In this document: piece by piece, positions 14,637 to 22,304 of the stretch
Numbering within the stretch: the stretch's first letter is position 1
Layout: each line of letters starts with the position of its first letter
Source of the DNA: VBDM01 sp035651815
Lineage (GTDB): Bacteria > Pseudomonadota > Gammaproteobacteria > Burkholderiales > SG8-39
Length of the DNA stretch: 31,752 nucleotides
Assembly (NCBI GenBank): GCA_035651815.1
Contig: DASRFB010000058.1
Span: 1-31,752 of the forward strand
Direction: 5' to 3'
Notes under the pieces: generated by a model
What the model saw: only the letters and a program-made list of their open reading frames with translations
What the model was told of the DNA's origin: nothing
Database searches by the model: none
Position numbers and translations under genes: made by a program

Positions 14637-15602
14637 CTATTCCACCGCCGCGCCGGAATGCTTCACGGCGATGGCGAACTTGTCGATCTCGCGGTCCCAG
14701 AACGCGCCGAAGTCCTTCGCGCCCAGGAAGTGCAGCGGCAGCCCGGCCTTCTCGTAGGTCGCGGCGGTCTGCGGGTCCTCGAGCGCGCGCCGGATCTCGG
14801 ACTCGAGGCGCGCGACGATCGCGCTCGGCGTGGCGGCGGCTGCGACGACGCCCGACCACGCGGACACTTCGAACCCCGGGAAGCCGGCCTCGGCCATGGT
14901 CGGCACGTCGGGCAGCTGCGGCGCGCGCGTCGCGCTGGTCACCGCGAGCGCGCGCACACGCCCCGCGCGGATGTGCGGCAGCGACGGCGGCAGCGAGTCG
15001 ACCAGCATGTCGACCTGGCCGGCGATGAGCGCGGTCATGGCAGCGGCCGCGCCGTGGTAGGGCACGTGCACGATGTCGACGTTCGCCATGTACTTGAGCA
15101 GCTCGGCCGCGAGGTGCACCGACGTGCCGGCGCCGGTCGAGGAGTAGTTGAGCTTGCCGGGGTTCGCGCGCGCGAGCTCGACCAGCTCGGCCACCGACCT
15201 CGCTTTCGTGCGCGGGCCGACCACGAGCACGTTCGGGATCATGCCGACCAGCGCCACCGGCGCGAGCTCCCGGCGCGGGTCGACCCTCGCGCGCTTGTAC
15301 ATCGACTGCGCGATGGCGACCTGCGGCGTCGCCGAGAGCAGCGTGTAGCCGTCGGCCGGCGCCTTCGCCACCAGCTCGACGCCCACGAGGATGTTCCCGG
15401 GGCGATTCTCGATGACCACCGGCTGACGCAGCGCCTGCGAAAGATGCGGCCCGAGCAGTCGCGCGGTGATGTCGGCGATGCCGCCCGGCGCGCTCGCGAC
15501 CAGGTAGCGGATTGGGCGGGTCGGATAGCCGTCGGCCGTCTGGGCGTGCGCGGCGAAGCAGGCGAGGCACGCGGCGAAGACGGCGGTTCGGGCTGAGCGC
15601 AT
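14637..15602 (-). CDS. Bug-family tripartite tricarboxylate transporter substrate-binding protein
   Basis: A 321-residue periplasmic receptor with a 20-residue signal peptide ending in AAHAQ. Bug blocks are YPTRPIRYLVASAPGGIADITARLL, VVIENRPGNILVGVELVAKAPADGYTLL, VHVPYHGAAAAMTALIAGQV and LPDVPTMAEAGFPGF. The usual GGG after the first strand reads APGGIAD, and the NRPGA-G-N loop reads NRPGNILVG, so the carboxylate-clamping loops differ from the other Bugs here and the ligand is probably different. It is the first gene of an operon with a carboxylesterase. It diverges from ligJ across 74 bases, which must hold both promoters; I could not define them. Confidence 0.92.
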   Translation of the reverse strand: MRSARTAVFAACLACFAAHAQTADGYPTRPIRYLVASAPGGIADITARLLGPHLSQALRQPVVIENRPGNILVGVELVAKAPADGYTLLSATPQVAIAQSMYKRARVDPRRELAPVALVGMIPNVLVVGPRTKARSVAELVELARANPGKLNYSSTGAGTSVHLAAELLKYMANVDIVHVPYHGAAAAMTALIAGQVDMLVDSLPPSLPHIRAGRVRALAVTSATRAPQLPDVPTMAEAGFPGFEVSAWSGVVAAAATPSAIVARLESEIRRALEDPQTAATYEKAGLPLHFLGAKDFGAFWDREIDKFAIAVKHSGAAVE

Positions 15603-15676
15603 CGGGCCCGATGTTACAACGAGTTCACCCTCGCGGCGATTCTTGGTAGCATCGCCTTTCCCGCAGCGAGCCCATC

Positions 15677-16699
15677 ATGATCATCGATTGCCACGGACAC
15701 TACACGACCGCTCCGAAAGACCTGCAGAAATGGCGCGACGCGCAGATCGCGGCGCTGAAGGACGCGAAGCACCCGCCCACCTCGAAGGGCACCCTCGCGA
15801 TCAGCGACGACCAGATCCGCGAGAGCCTGGAGAACGCGCAGCTCAGGATCCAGCGCGAGCGCGGGACCGACGTCACCATCTTCTCGCCGCGCGCCGCGGG
15901 CATGGGCCACCACATCGGCGACGAGACCACGAGCCGCCACTGGTCCGAGCACTGCAACGAGCTGATCCACCGCGTGTGCCGGCTCTACCCGCAGAACTTC
16001 GTCGGCGTGTGCCAGCTGCCGCAGACGCCCGGCGTGTCGCCCGCCAACTGCGTCGCCGAGCTCGAGCGCTGCGTGCGCGACTTCGGCTTCATCGGCTGCA
16101 ACCTCAACCCCGATCCGTCGGGCGGCTACTGGACCGACCCGCCGCTCACCGACAAGTACTGGTACCCGATCTACGAGAAGATGGTCGAGCTCGAGGTGCC
16201 GGCGATGATCCACGTGTCGACCTCGTGCAACCCCAACTTCCACACCACCGGCGGCCACTACATCAACGGCGACACCACCGCGTTCATGCAGCTCATCTCC
16301 GCGCCGCAGATCTTCAAGGATTTCCCGAGCCTCAAGTTCGTCATCCCGCACGGCGGCGGCGCGGTGCCCTACCACTGGGGGCGCTACCGCGGGCTCGCGC
16401 AGGACATGGGCCGCCCGCCGCTGAAGGACCTGCTGCTCGACAACGTCTTCTTCGACACCTGCGTCTACCACCGGCCGGGGATCGAGCTGCTGCTCAAGGT
16501 GATCCCGGCCGACAACATCCTGTTCGCCTCGGAGATGGTCGGCGCGGTGAAGGGCATCGACCCCGAGACCGGCCAGTACTACGACGACACCAAGCGCTAC
16601 CTCGACGCGATCGACATCGAGCCGGCGGACCGCGAGAAGATCTTCTCCGGCAACGTGAGCAAGGTGTATCCGAGATTCGCGAAGCGTGCGAAGAAATGA
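15677..16699 (+). CDS. ligJ: 4-oxalomesaconate hydratase, LigJ-type
   Basis: A 340-residue amidohydrolase-superfamily enzyme. From memory its sequence tracks the Sphingobium LigJ protein along the whole length: MIIDCHGHYTTAPK, TIFSPRAAGMGHHIGDE, GCNLNPDPSGGYWT, MIHVSTSCNPNFHTTG, FVIPHGGGAVPYHWGRYRGL, FASEMVGAVKGIDPETG. Likely zinc ligands or catalytic residues are His6, His8, His179, His225 and Glu286. The enzyme hydrates 4-oxalomesaconate to 4-carboxy-4-hydroxy-2-oxoadipate in the protocatechuate 4,5-cleavage and gallate pathways. No ring-cleavage dioxygenase, LigI or aldolase gene of that pathway is next to it. Instead it is coupled by ATGA to a Bug receptor, so it may act on an imported tricarboxylate-like intermediate. 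Confidence 0.88.
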   Translation: MIIDCHGHYTTAPKDLQKWRDAQIAALKDAKHPPTSKGTLAISDDQIRESLENAQLRIQRERGTDVTIFSPRAAGMGHHIGDETTSRHWSEHCNELIHRVCRLYPQNFVGVCQLPQTPGVSPANCVAELERCVRDFGFIGCNLNPDPSGGYWTDPPLTDKYWYPIYEKMVELEVPAMIHVSTSCNPNFHTTGGHYINGDTTAFMQLISAPQIFKDFPSLKFVIPHGGGAVPYHWGRYRGLAQDMGRPPLKDLLLDNVFFDTCVYHRPGIELLLKVIPADNILFASEMVGAVKGIDPETGQYYDDTKRYLDAIDIEPADREKIFSGNVSKVYPRFAKRAKK

Positions 16700-17646
16700 A
16701 GATCGTTCGCGCCGCGCTGGCCGCGTTGCTGCTCGTCTCCGCGCCGGCATTCGCGCAGGTCGGAGGCAGGGTTCTGCACATCGTCGTGCCCTTCGCCGCG
16801 GGCGGCGCGCGCGAGATCCTGGCGCGGACCTTCTACAGCGAGCTCGGCGCGGCGCTCGGGCAGACGGCGATCATCGAGAACAAGCCCGGCGCGGGCGGCG
16901 CGATCGGCACCTCGAGCGTGGCGAAGGCCGCCCCCGACGGCCAGACGCTGATCTTCGCCGCGTCGAGCCACAACGTCACCGCGCTGCTCGGCGCCAACCC
17001 GCCGTACGATCCCATCCGCGATTTCGCTCCCGTGGCGAACATCGGGATGCAGAGCTACGTGCTGATGGCGAGCGCGAGCATCCCGGCGCGCAGCGTGGCC
17101 GAGCTGGTCCGATACGCGAAAGCAAATCCCGGCAAGCTCAACTACGCCTCGCCCGGCCACGGCAGCTCCGGGCACCTCGCGGCCGCCTACTTCGCGAGTC
17201 TCGCGGGCCTCGACATGGTGCACATCCCGTTCAAGTCGACGCAGGACGCGACCAACGACGTGCTCGCGGGGCGCTCGCATCTGGTGATCGTGCCCAACGT
17301 GGGCGCGGTGCCGTTCACGAAGGACGCGCGCATCCGGCTGCTCGGCGTGACGTCGCTCAAGCCGTCGCCCTCGATCCCGGGCGTGCCGCCCATCGCCGAC
17401 ACCGTGCGCGGATACGAGTTCGACTCGTGGTTCGGCCTGCTCGCGCCGGCGCGCACGCCCAAGCCCGTGATCGATCGCATCAACGCCGAGGTCGCGAAGC
17501 TGCTGAAGAACCCGACGATCCTCGAGCGCCTCGCGAGCCAGGGCGTCGAGCCGCGGCCGCTCGCGCCGGAGGCCTTCGGTCGCCTCATCCGCGAGGACTA
17601 CGAGGACATGGCCAAGGTCGTGAAGTCGGTCGGGAAGGTCGAATGA
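16696..17646 (+). CDS. Bug-family tripartite tricarboxylate transporter substrate-binding protein
   Basis: A 316-residue periplasmic receptor. The signal peptide ends in APAFAQ near residue 21. Family blocks are LHIVVPFAAGGAREILARTF, AIIENKPGAGGAIGTSSVAKAAPDGQTLIFAAS, NPPYDPIRDFAPVANIG and MVHIPFKSTQDATNDVLAGRS. Both ends overlap neighbours by 4 bases: the ATG overlaps the ligJ stop, and the stop overlaps the next amidohydrolase start. The receptor and two cytoplasmic enzymes are therefore made from one coupled message. Since LigJ acts on a tricarboxylate and Bugs bind carboxylates, the ligand may be a related aromatic-derived polycarboxylate; this is inference. Confidence 0.92.
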   Translation: MKIVRAALAALLLVSAPAFAQVGGRVLHIVVPFAAGGAREILARTFYSELGAALGQTAIIENKPGAGGAIGTSSVAKAAPDGQTLIFAASSHNVTALLGANPPYDPIRDFAPVANIGMQSYVLMASASIPARSVAELVRYAKANPGKLNYASPGHGSSGHLAAAYFASLAGLDMVHIPFKSTQDATNDVLAGRSHLVIVPNVGAVPFTKDARIRLLGVTSLKPSPSIPGVPPIADTVRGYEFDSWFGLLAPARTPKPVIDRINAEVAKLLKNPTILERLASQGVEPRPLAPEAFGRLIREDYEDMAKVVKSVGKVE

Positions 17647-18494
17647 CGCGCGCCATCGACACGCACGCGCACGTCATCTCGTCCGACACGGCGCGCTATC
17701 CGCGCGATCCGCTCGGCGGCGAGCAGTCGGGCTGGTCGCGCGAGCGGCCGGTGAGCTTCGAGAAGATGATCGCGGCGATGGACGAGGCCGGCGTCGCGAA
17801 GACGGTCCTGGTGCAGGCGTCGACCTGCTACGGCCACGACAATTCGTACGTCGCCGACGCGGTCGCCGCGCACCCCGACCGCTTCGCCGGCGTGTTCTCG
17901 GTCGACGTCCTCGCTCCCGACGCGCCCGAGCGCATCCGCCACTGGGCGGGAAAGCTCCGCGGCATGCGCGTCTTCATCGCCGGCCACACCGCCGCGTCGA
18001 AGGACGCCCGCCTCGACGATCCGCGCGCCTTCCCGGCGTGGCAGCAGGCGGTCGAGGCGGGGCTGTCGATCTGCGTGCAGATGCGCGGCACCTACGCCCA
18101 GCTCGACGCCATGCTCGAGCGCTTCCCCAAGGCGCGGGTGCTCCTCGACCACATGGGGCGACCGTCGATCGCCGACGGCGCGCCCTACCTCGACGCGGCG
18201 CCGCTCTTCGAGCTCGCCCGGCACAAGAACCTGTTCCTGAAGCTGACGACGCACAACGTGCGCGAGTCGCGCGAGGGCAAGGCCGCGCCCGAGACCTTCT
18301 TCGCGCGCGTGGTGAAGGAGTTCGGCGCCTCGCGCATCGCCTGGGGCTCGAATTATCCGGCCTCCGAGGGCACGCTCGCCGTGCTGCTCGCCGACGCGCG
18401 CGAGGCGCTCGCGTCGCTGCCGAAGGAATACCAGGAGTGGATCTTCTTCCGCACCGCGAAGACCCTCTACTATCCGGCGCTCGTCGACCGATGA
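17643..18494 (+). CDS. Amidohydrolase (PDC-lactonase-like TIM-barrel hydrolase)
   Basis: A 283-residue metal-dependent hydrolase. Asp6, His8 and His10 form the DTHAH metal motif. VLLDHMGRPS in the middle and IAWGSNYPASEG near the end are the His and Asp strands of the COG3618 group, to which 2-pyrone-4,6-dicarboxylate lactonase (LigI) and lactone hydrolases belong. YPRDPLGG near the N-terminus is also common in this group. LigI acts just before LigJ in the protocatechuate 4,5-pathway, so a lactonase here would make sense, but the similarity seen is to the group and not to LigI in particular. The gene is coupled to the Bug upstream and to the next gene downstream by ATGA overlaps. Confidence 0.85.
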   Translation: MTRAIDTHAHVISSDTARYPRDPLGGEQSGWSRERPVSFEKMIAAMDEAGVAKTVLVQASTCYGHDNSYVADAVAAHPDRFAGVFSVDVLAPDAPERIRHWAGKLRGMRVFIAGHTAASKDARLDDPRAFPAWQQAVEAGLSICVQMRGTYAQLDAMLERFPKARVLLDHMGRPSIADGAPYLDAAPLFELARHKNLFLKLTTHNVRESREGKAAPETFFARVVKEFGASRIAWGSNYPASEGTLAVLLADAREALASLPKEYQEWIFFRTAKTLYYPALVDR

Positions 18495-19366
18495 AGCTGC
18501 GCGCCCTCCTCGGGATGTATCCGAACACGCGCGCGCTGCGCGAGGGTCGCATCCGTCCGTCCGAGTGCGAGCTCGACTTCGCCGACGTCAAGGTGCCGAA
18601 CCGCGCGTTCAAGGCCGTGGTGCGCGATCTTTCGTTCGACGTCGCCGAGCTCGCGATCATGACTTTTCTCCAGGCGAAGGCGTGGGGGAAGCCGCTGGTG
18701 CTCGTGCCGGCGCGCGTCGGGCCGGCGCGCTTCCAGCACCAATGCCTCGTGCACAGCACCGAGCGCCCGCAGCGACCGCAGGACCTGGCGGGACGGCGCA
18801 TCGGCGCGCGCGCCTACGCGCAGACGACCGTGACCTGGGTGCGCGGCTTCCTCGCCGAGGACTACGGCGTCGCGCCCGAGCGCGCGCGCTGGATCACGAT
18901 GGAGGACGGCCACGTCGCCGAGTACCGCGATCCCCCGCAGGCCGAGCGCGCGCCCGAGGGCAAGGAGCTGACCGCGATGCTGCTCGCCGGCGAGATCGAC
19001 GCCGCCATCATCGGCAACGAGCTGCCCGACGACGCGCGCGTGCAGCCGCTGATCCGCGAGCCCGAGGCGGCGGCGAAGGACTGGGCGCGCCGGCACCGCG
19101 CGGTGCCGATCAACCACATGATCGTCGTGAAGTCCTCGCTCGCGCGCTCGGCGCCCGAGGTGGTGAGCGAGATCTACGACGTGCTGCAGGAGGCGCGGCG
19201 CGCCGAATCTCAGCGTACCGAAGGCGCGACCGGGCCCTCGGAGTTCAACATGGCGCCGTACGGCGTCGAAGCCAACCGCAGCGCGCTCGAGGTCGCGATC
19301 GACTACGCGACGCGCCAGGGGATGCTGCCGCGGCCGCTCACCGTGGACGAGCTGTTCGAGCCCTAG
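18491..19366 (+). CDS. 4,5-dihydroxyphthalate decarboxylase-like protein (binding-protein fold, no signal peptide)
   Basis: A 291-residue protein starting MKLRALLGMYPNTRALREGRI, with FDVAELAIMTFL, LVLVPARVGPARFQHQCL, AGRRIGARAYAQTTVTWVRGFLAEDYGV and NHMIVVKSSLA. These blocks follow the Pht5-type 4,5-dihydroxyphthalate decarboxylase group, which shares the NitT/TauT binding-protein fold. There is no signal peptide, so it is cytoplasmic and more likely an enzyme than a transport receptor. It is the last gene of the operon with ligJ, Bug and amidohydrolase, overlapping the latter by 4 bases. Decarboxylation of a dihydroxy-aromatic dicarboxylate would feed protocatechuate-type metabolism, consistent with ligJ. 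Many proteins of this group are only computationally named, so the activity is uncertain. Confidence 0.72.
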   Translation: MKLRALLGMYPNTRALREGRIRPSECELDFADVKVPNRAFKAVVRDLSFDVAELAIMTFLQAKAWGKPLVLVPARVGPARFQHQCLVHSTERPQRPQDLAGRRIGARAYAQTTVTWVRGFLAEDYGVAPERARWITMEDGHVAEYRDPPQAERAPEGKELTAMLLAGEIDAAIIGNELPDDARVQPLIREPEAAAKDWARRHRAVPINHMIVVKSSLARSAPEVVSEIYDVLQEARRAESQRTEGATGPSEFNMAPYGVEANRSALEVAIDYATRQGMLPRPLTVDELFEP

Positions 19367-19373
19367 CCCGGGC

Positions 19374-19862
19374 TCAGAGGTGCCTGCGCCTGCGGTCCAG
19401 GCCCATCATGCCGCCGCCCGCGACCGAGAGCGCGAGCAGGCCGGCGGCGATCGCGAGATTCGACTGGAACTCGATCTGCTGCGCCTGGCGCTCGGGCGCG
19501 CGGTACTCCCAGTAGCGGTGCGAGGCCGCCGTCGCGACGATCACGAACGCGATGAGCGCGAGCGCCGCCCAGCGCGTGAACAGCCCGAGCAGCAGCATGA
19601 TGCCCCCGCCCAGCTCGACCACGACCGCGAGGCCCGCGAAGAACTTCGGACGCGGAAGCGCGTAGCCGAAGAAGTCGTACTGCGCGACGAGCGCGACGAA
19701 CTGGTCCATGTGCAGCAGCTTGTGCACGCCCGAGGGCAGGAACAGCGCGGCGAGCGTCAGCCGCGCGACCAGCAGCGCGACGTCGTCCCAGCGGAACGAG
19801 CGGGCCAGCGGAGGCGTCGCGGCGACGTAACGGCCGTCATAAAGCGGGCGCGAGGACCACAT
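19374..19862 (-). CDS. DoxX family inner-membrane protein
   Basis: A 162-residue membrane protein with four hydrophobic segments (VALLVARLTLAALFLPSG; FFAGLAVVVELGGGIMLLLG; AALALIAFVIVATAA; LAIAAGLLALSVAGG). SGVHKLLHMDQF after the first helix and VELGGGIMLLLG in the second are typical DoxX marks. The ATG at 19862 with CGGAG upstream is preferred over the in-frame GTG at 19910, because the extra 16 residues are not membrane-like and match no family feature. DoxX proteins are associated with quinone-linked or thiosulfate-oxidising systems in some organisms, but most have unknown roles. The gene converges with the decarboxylase-like gene (7-base gap) and stands as its own unit. The C-terminal DRRRRHL is basic. 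Confidence 0.82.
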   Translation of the reverse strand: MWSSRPLYDGRYVAATPPLARSFRWDDVALLVARLTLAALFLPSGVHKLLHMDQFVALVAQYDFFGYALPRPKFFAGLAVVVELGGGIMLLLGLFTRWAALALIAFVIVATAASHRYWEYRAPERQAQQIEFQSNLAIAAGLLALSVAGGGMMGLDRRRRHL

Positions 19863-19938
19863 ATTGTTGCTCCGGAGCGACACGATCTTTCCGTGAGCCG
19901 GAAAGAGCACGCTGCTTAGAGCAGGGCCCTGCCGAAAG

Positions 19939-19981
19939 AATTCCGCGCGTAGTCCGCATCGCGCGGATGCGGCGCGGAATT
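19939..19981. other. Long imperfect hairpin upstream of doxX
   Basis: AATTCCGCGC (19939-19948) pairs with GCGCGGAATT (19972-19981), and an inner TCCGC/GCGGA stem lies in the loop. It lies just past the 3' end of the ABM gene (-), followed in that direction by CTTTC, so it could terminate that transcript. The U-tract is short, and a role as an upstream element of doxX cannot be excluded. Confidence 0.4.
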
Positions 19982-20035
19982 TTCACAGCAACGCGCCGAC
20001 CGATCTGTCGCCCGGAGGCGACACAGCGATTCGCT

Positions 20036-20755
20036 TCAGTCCAGCAGCTCGTACAGCCGCTCGTCGTAGAGCGCGCCCTGCATCCCCGAGAGCTTATCGC
20101 GGAACTCGCGCATGGACGCGCTCATCCCGTGCGCGTCGAACGCCTTGCGCGAGCGCCACACCTCGAACGCGGTGAAGTGGTTGGGACGGTTCGTCTGCTG
20201 CACGATCTCGTAGCGCACATTGCCCGACGCGGCGCGCGCGGTCCCGCCGAACGCCTCGATCGCCGCGACCGCGTCGTCCTTGCGCGGCGGGATCACGTCG
20301 ATATGAGTCACGACGTAGACCGCGCCGGCGATGCCGGGATTGTCGAGCGGCCCGACCGTGAGCGAATTGTGGAAGCGGTCGTCGGCGGGCGCGTTGCGCA
20401 CCGCCGCGAGCTTCTCGCGCAAGGCCTGCGTCGCGGGCGCGGACATGTGCGCGTCCCACGCGGCCTTGTCCTTCCATGCGCTCGCGACGACGAACTGCCC
20501 CGGGCGCGAGACGCTGCGCACGACGACCGAGCGCAGGTTGCCGGCCGCGGCGCGGCTCGCGGCGCGGTAGGACTTGAGCAGCGCCTGCGCGTCGCTGCGC
20601 GCGCTCGGCCGGCTCTCGACGTAGGTGATCACGTAGAGCGGGCTCACGTCGGCGGGAACGGGGGGCGGGGCGGCGGGTGCCTGGGCCATGGCGTTCATTG
20701 CGAGCAGGAACAGGGGAAAGGCGACGAGCATCACAGCGTTGCGGCCGAGCGTCAT
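20036..20755 (-). CDS. Secreted protein with two antibiotic-biosynthesis-monooxygenase (ABM) domains
   Basis: A 239-residue protein with a signal peptide of about 25 residues (ending in AMNAMAQ) and an AP-rich linker. The first ABM-like domain (about 40-130) contains LYVITYVESRPSARSDAQALLKSY and FVVASAWKDKAAWDAHM. The second (about 143-235) contains VYVVTHIDVIPPRKDDAVAAIEAF and FTAFEVWRSRKAFDAHG. Each repeat has the beta-alpha-beta ferredoxin-like pattern and the W-x-DAH segment. Single ABM domains act as cofactor-free oxygenases on quinols or as haem-degrading enzymes, normally as dimers; here the dimer may be built into one chain. GGGAGG precedes the ATG at good distance. Periplasmic location is unusual for the family. 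The substrate is unknown. Confidence 0.82.
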   Translation of the reverse strand: MTLGRNAVMLVAFPLFLLAMNAMAQAPAAPPPVPADVSPLYVITYVESRPSARSDAQALLKSYRAASRAAAGNLRSVVVRSVSRPGQFVVASAWKDKAAWDAHMSAPATQALREKLAAVRNAPADDRFHNSLTVGPLDNPGIAGAVYVVTHIDVIPPRKDDAVAAIEAFGGTARAASGNVRYEIVQQTNRPNHFTAFEVWRSRKAFDAHGMSASMREFRDKLSGMQGALYDERLYELLD

Positions 20756-20830
20756 TGAAGCCTCCCGTGGGTGCGGCGACGGGGATATTACGCTTGACCG
20801 CGGCCTTATGCGACTGCATGATCGGCCGCG

Positions 20831-22300
20831 ATGACCGACAACCTCGCGCAGGCGCTCGCGCTGCTCGATACCTGGGCCGCTCATTCGGCGGCGCAGCAGC
20901 GCGTGCCCGGTGTCGCGCTCGCGGTCGTGCAGGGCGAGCGGCCGGTGCTGACGCGCGCCTACGGCTTCGCGGACCTGCAGTCCCGGACGCCGGCCACGCC
21001 GCAGACGCCGTACAAGATCGGCTCGCTCACCAAGAGCTTCACCGCGCTCGCGGTGCTGCAGCTGGTCGAGGACGGCAAGCTGCGCCTCGACGACCGCTTC
21101 GGCGATCACGTCCCGGCCGCGATGCACGGCCCCGTGCCCGCCGAGGTCACGGTGCGCCAGCTCCTCGCCCACACCTCGGGGCTGCAGCGCGACCTGCCGG
21201 GGACGATGTGGAGCGCGCCCGCCTTCCCGGCGGCGCTTCCCGGCGATTTCAGCGCCACGTTTCCGTCGGGAACGCAGTGGAAGTACTCCAACGTCGGCTA
21301 CGCGCTGCTCGGCGAGCTGATCGCCGCCGCGGGCGGCGAGCCCTGGGCGCGGCACCTCGAGCGGCGCATCCTCGCCCCGCTCGGGATGTCGAGCACCCAG
21401 ACGACGCCGCGGGTCGACGACCCGCGCCTCGCGACCGGGTATTCGCGGCCGGCGGTCGGCGCCGATCACGCGCCGGCGCGCCAGGCGGACCACGGCGCGA
21501 TGCGTCCGGCCGGCGGCATGGCGTCCACCGCCGAGGACATGGCCCGCTACGTCGCCTTCCACCTCGGCGCGGTCGAGGGCGTGCTCGGCGCGCGGCTGCT
21601 GCGCGAGATGCACCGGCCGCAATGGCTGTTCGAGGACTGGCAGAGCGCGTGGGGCCTCGGCGTGCAGGTGCGTCGTGCCGACGGCCGCGTGCGCGTCGGC
21701 CACCCCGGCTCGACGCCGGGCTTCTCGGCGCTCATGGAATTCATTCCCGCGCTGAAGCTCGGCGTCGTCGTGCTGACGAACGCCGACGACGGCAATCCGG
21801 CGGCTTTCTGCGACTACGCGCTGCAGCTGCTCGCGCCGATCGTCGCCAAGGAGATCGCGCGCGCCGCGCCGGCGCTGCCCGCGGACGCGGCGCGCTACTG
21901 CGGGCTCTACCGCTCGGAGAACCGGAACCTGACCATGTTCGTGGCGATGCTCGACGGCCAGCTCACGCTGGTGCCGCCCGGGGCTCCCAATCCTCACGCC
22001 GCGCGCGTGATCCTCGAGCCCACGCCGGAGCCGCACGTGTTCGTCATGCGCTCGAGCGGCGCCTTCGCGACGCTGCACTTCGGCGAGCGCCTCGAGTTCA
22101 CGGTCGCGCCGGGCGGCGAGGTCACGGGCTACGACATGGGCTCGAGCGCCCGGTTCGTGCGCGAGCCGGCGCTGATCCAGACGCTGTACAGCGGCGCCGA
22201 CCGGCGCGGCACGCGCACCGATCGCCGCCGGTATCCGCCGCCCCCGTACGCGGGCGTCGAGCGCCGCTCCGGGATCGACCGGCGGCTCCTGATGCACTAG
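20831..22300 (+). CDS. Serine hydrolase, class C beta-lactamase/esterase-like
   Basis: A 489-residue protein. The beta-lactamase fold motifs are all present: SLTK with nucleophile Ser65 and Lys68, Y-S-N at 152-154, and HPG at 291-293 in place of KTG. This set is typical of EstB-type esterases and D-aminopeptidase-like enzymes and not of antibiotic-resistance AmpC. A C-terminal lipocalin-like region (about 350-455) follows, then a tail with repeated RR pairs (DRRGTRTDRRR and GVERRSGIDRR). No signal peptide is visible at the chosen ATG, so it appears cytoplasmic, unlike true beta-lactamases. It diverges from the ABM protein and its stop lies 4 bases from the end of coxL, tail to tail. Substrate is unknown. 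Confidence 0.87.
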   Translation: MTDNLAQALALLDTWAAHSAAQQRVPGVALAVVQGERPVLTRAYGFADLQSRTPATPQTPYKIGSLTKSFTALAVLQLVEDGKLRLDDRFGDHVPAAMHGPVPAEVTVRQLLAHTSGLQRDLPGTMWSAPAFPAALPGDFSATFPSGTQWKYSNVGYALLGELIAAAGGEPWARHLERRILAPLGMSSTQTTPRVDDPRLATGYSRPAVGADHAPARQADHGAMRPAGGMASTAEDMARYVAFHLGAVEGVLGARLLREMHRPQWLFEDWQSAWGLGVQVRRADGRVRVGHPGSTPGFSALMEFIPALKLGVVVLTNADDGNPAAFCDYALQLLAPIVAKEIARAAPALPADAARYCGLYRSENRNLTMFVAMLDGQLTLVPPGAPNPHAARVILEPTPEPHVFVMRSSGAFATLHFGERLEFTVAPGGEVTGYDMGSSARFVREPALIQTLYSGADRRGTRTDRRRYPPPPYAGVERRSGIDRRLLMH

Positions 22301-22304
22301 GGCG

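Noticed and set aside
20831..22300. Antibiotic-resistance beta-lactamase (AmpC)
   Set aside because: The third motif is HPG and not KTG, there is no signal peptide, and a C-terminal lipocalin-like region fits esterase/peptidase relatives.
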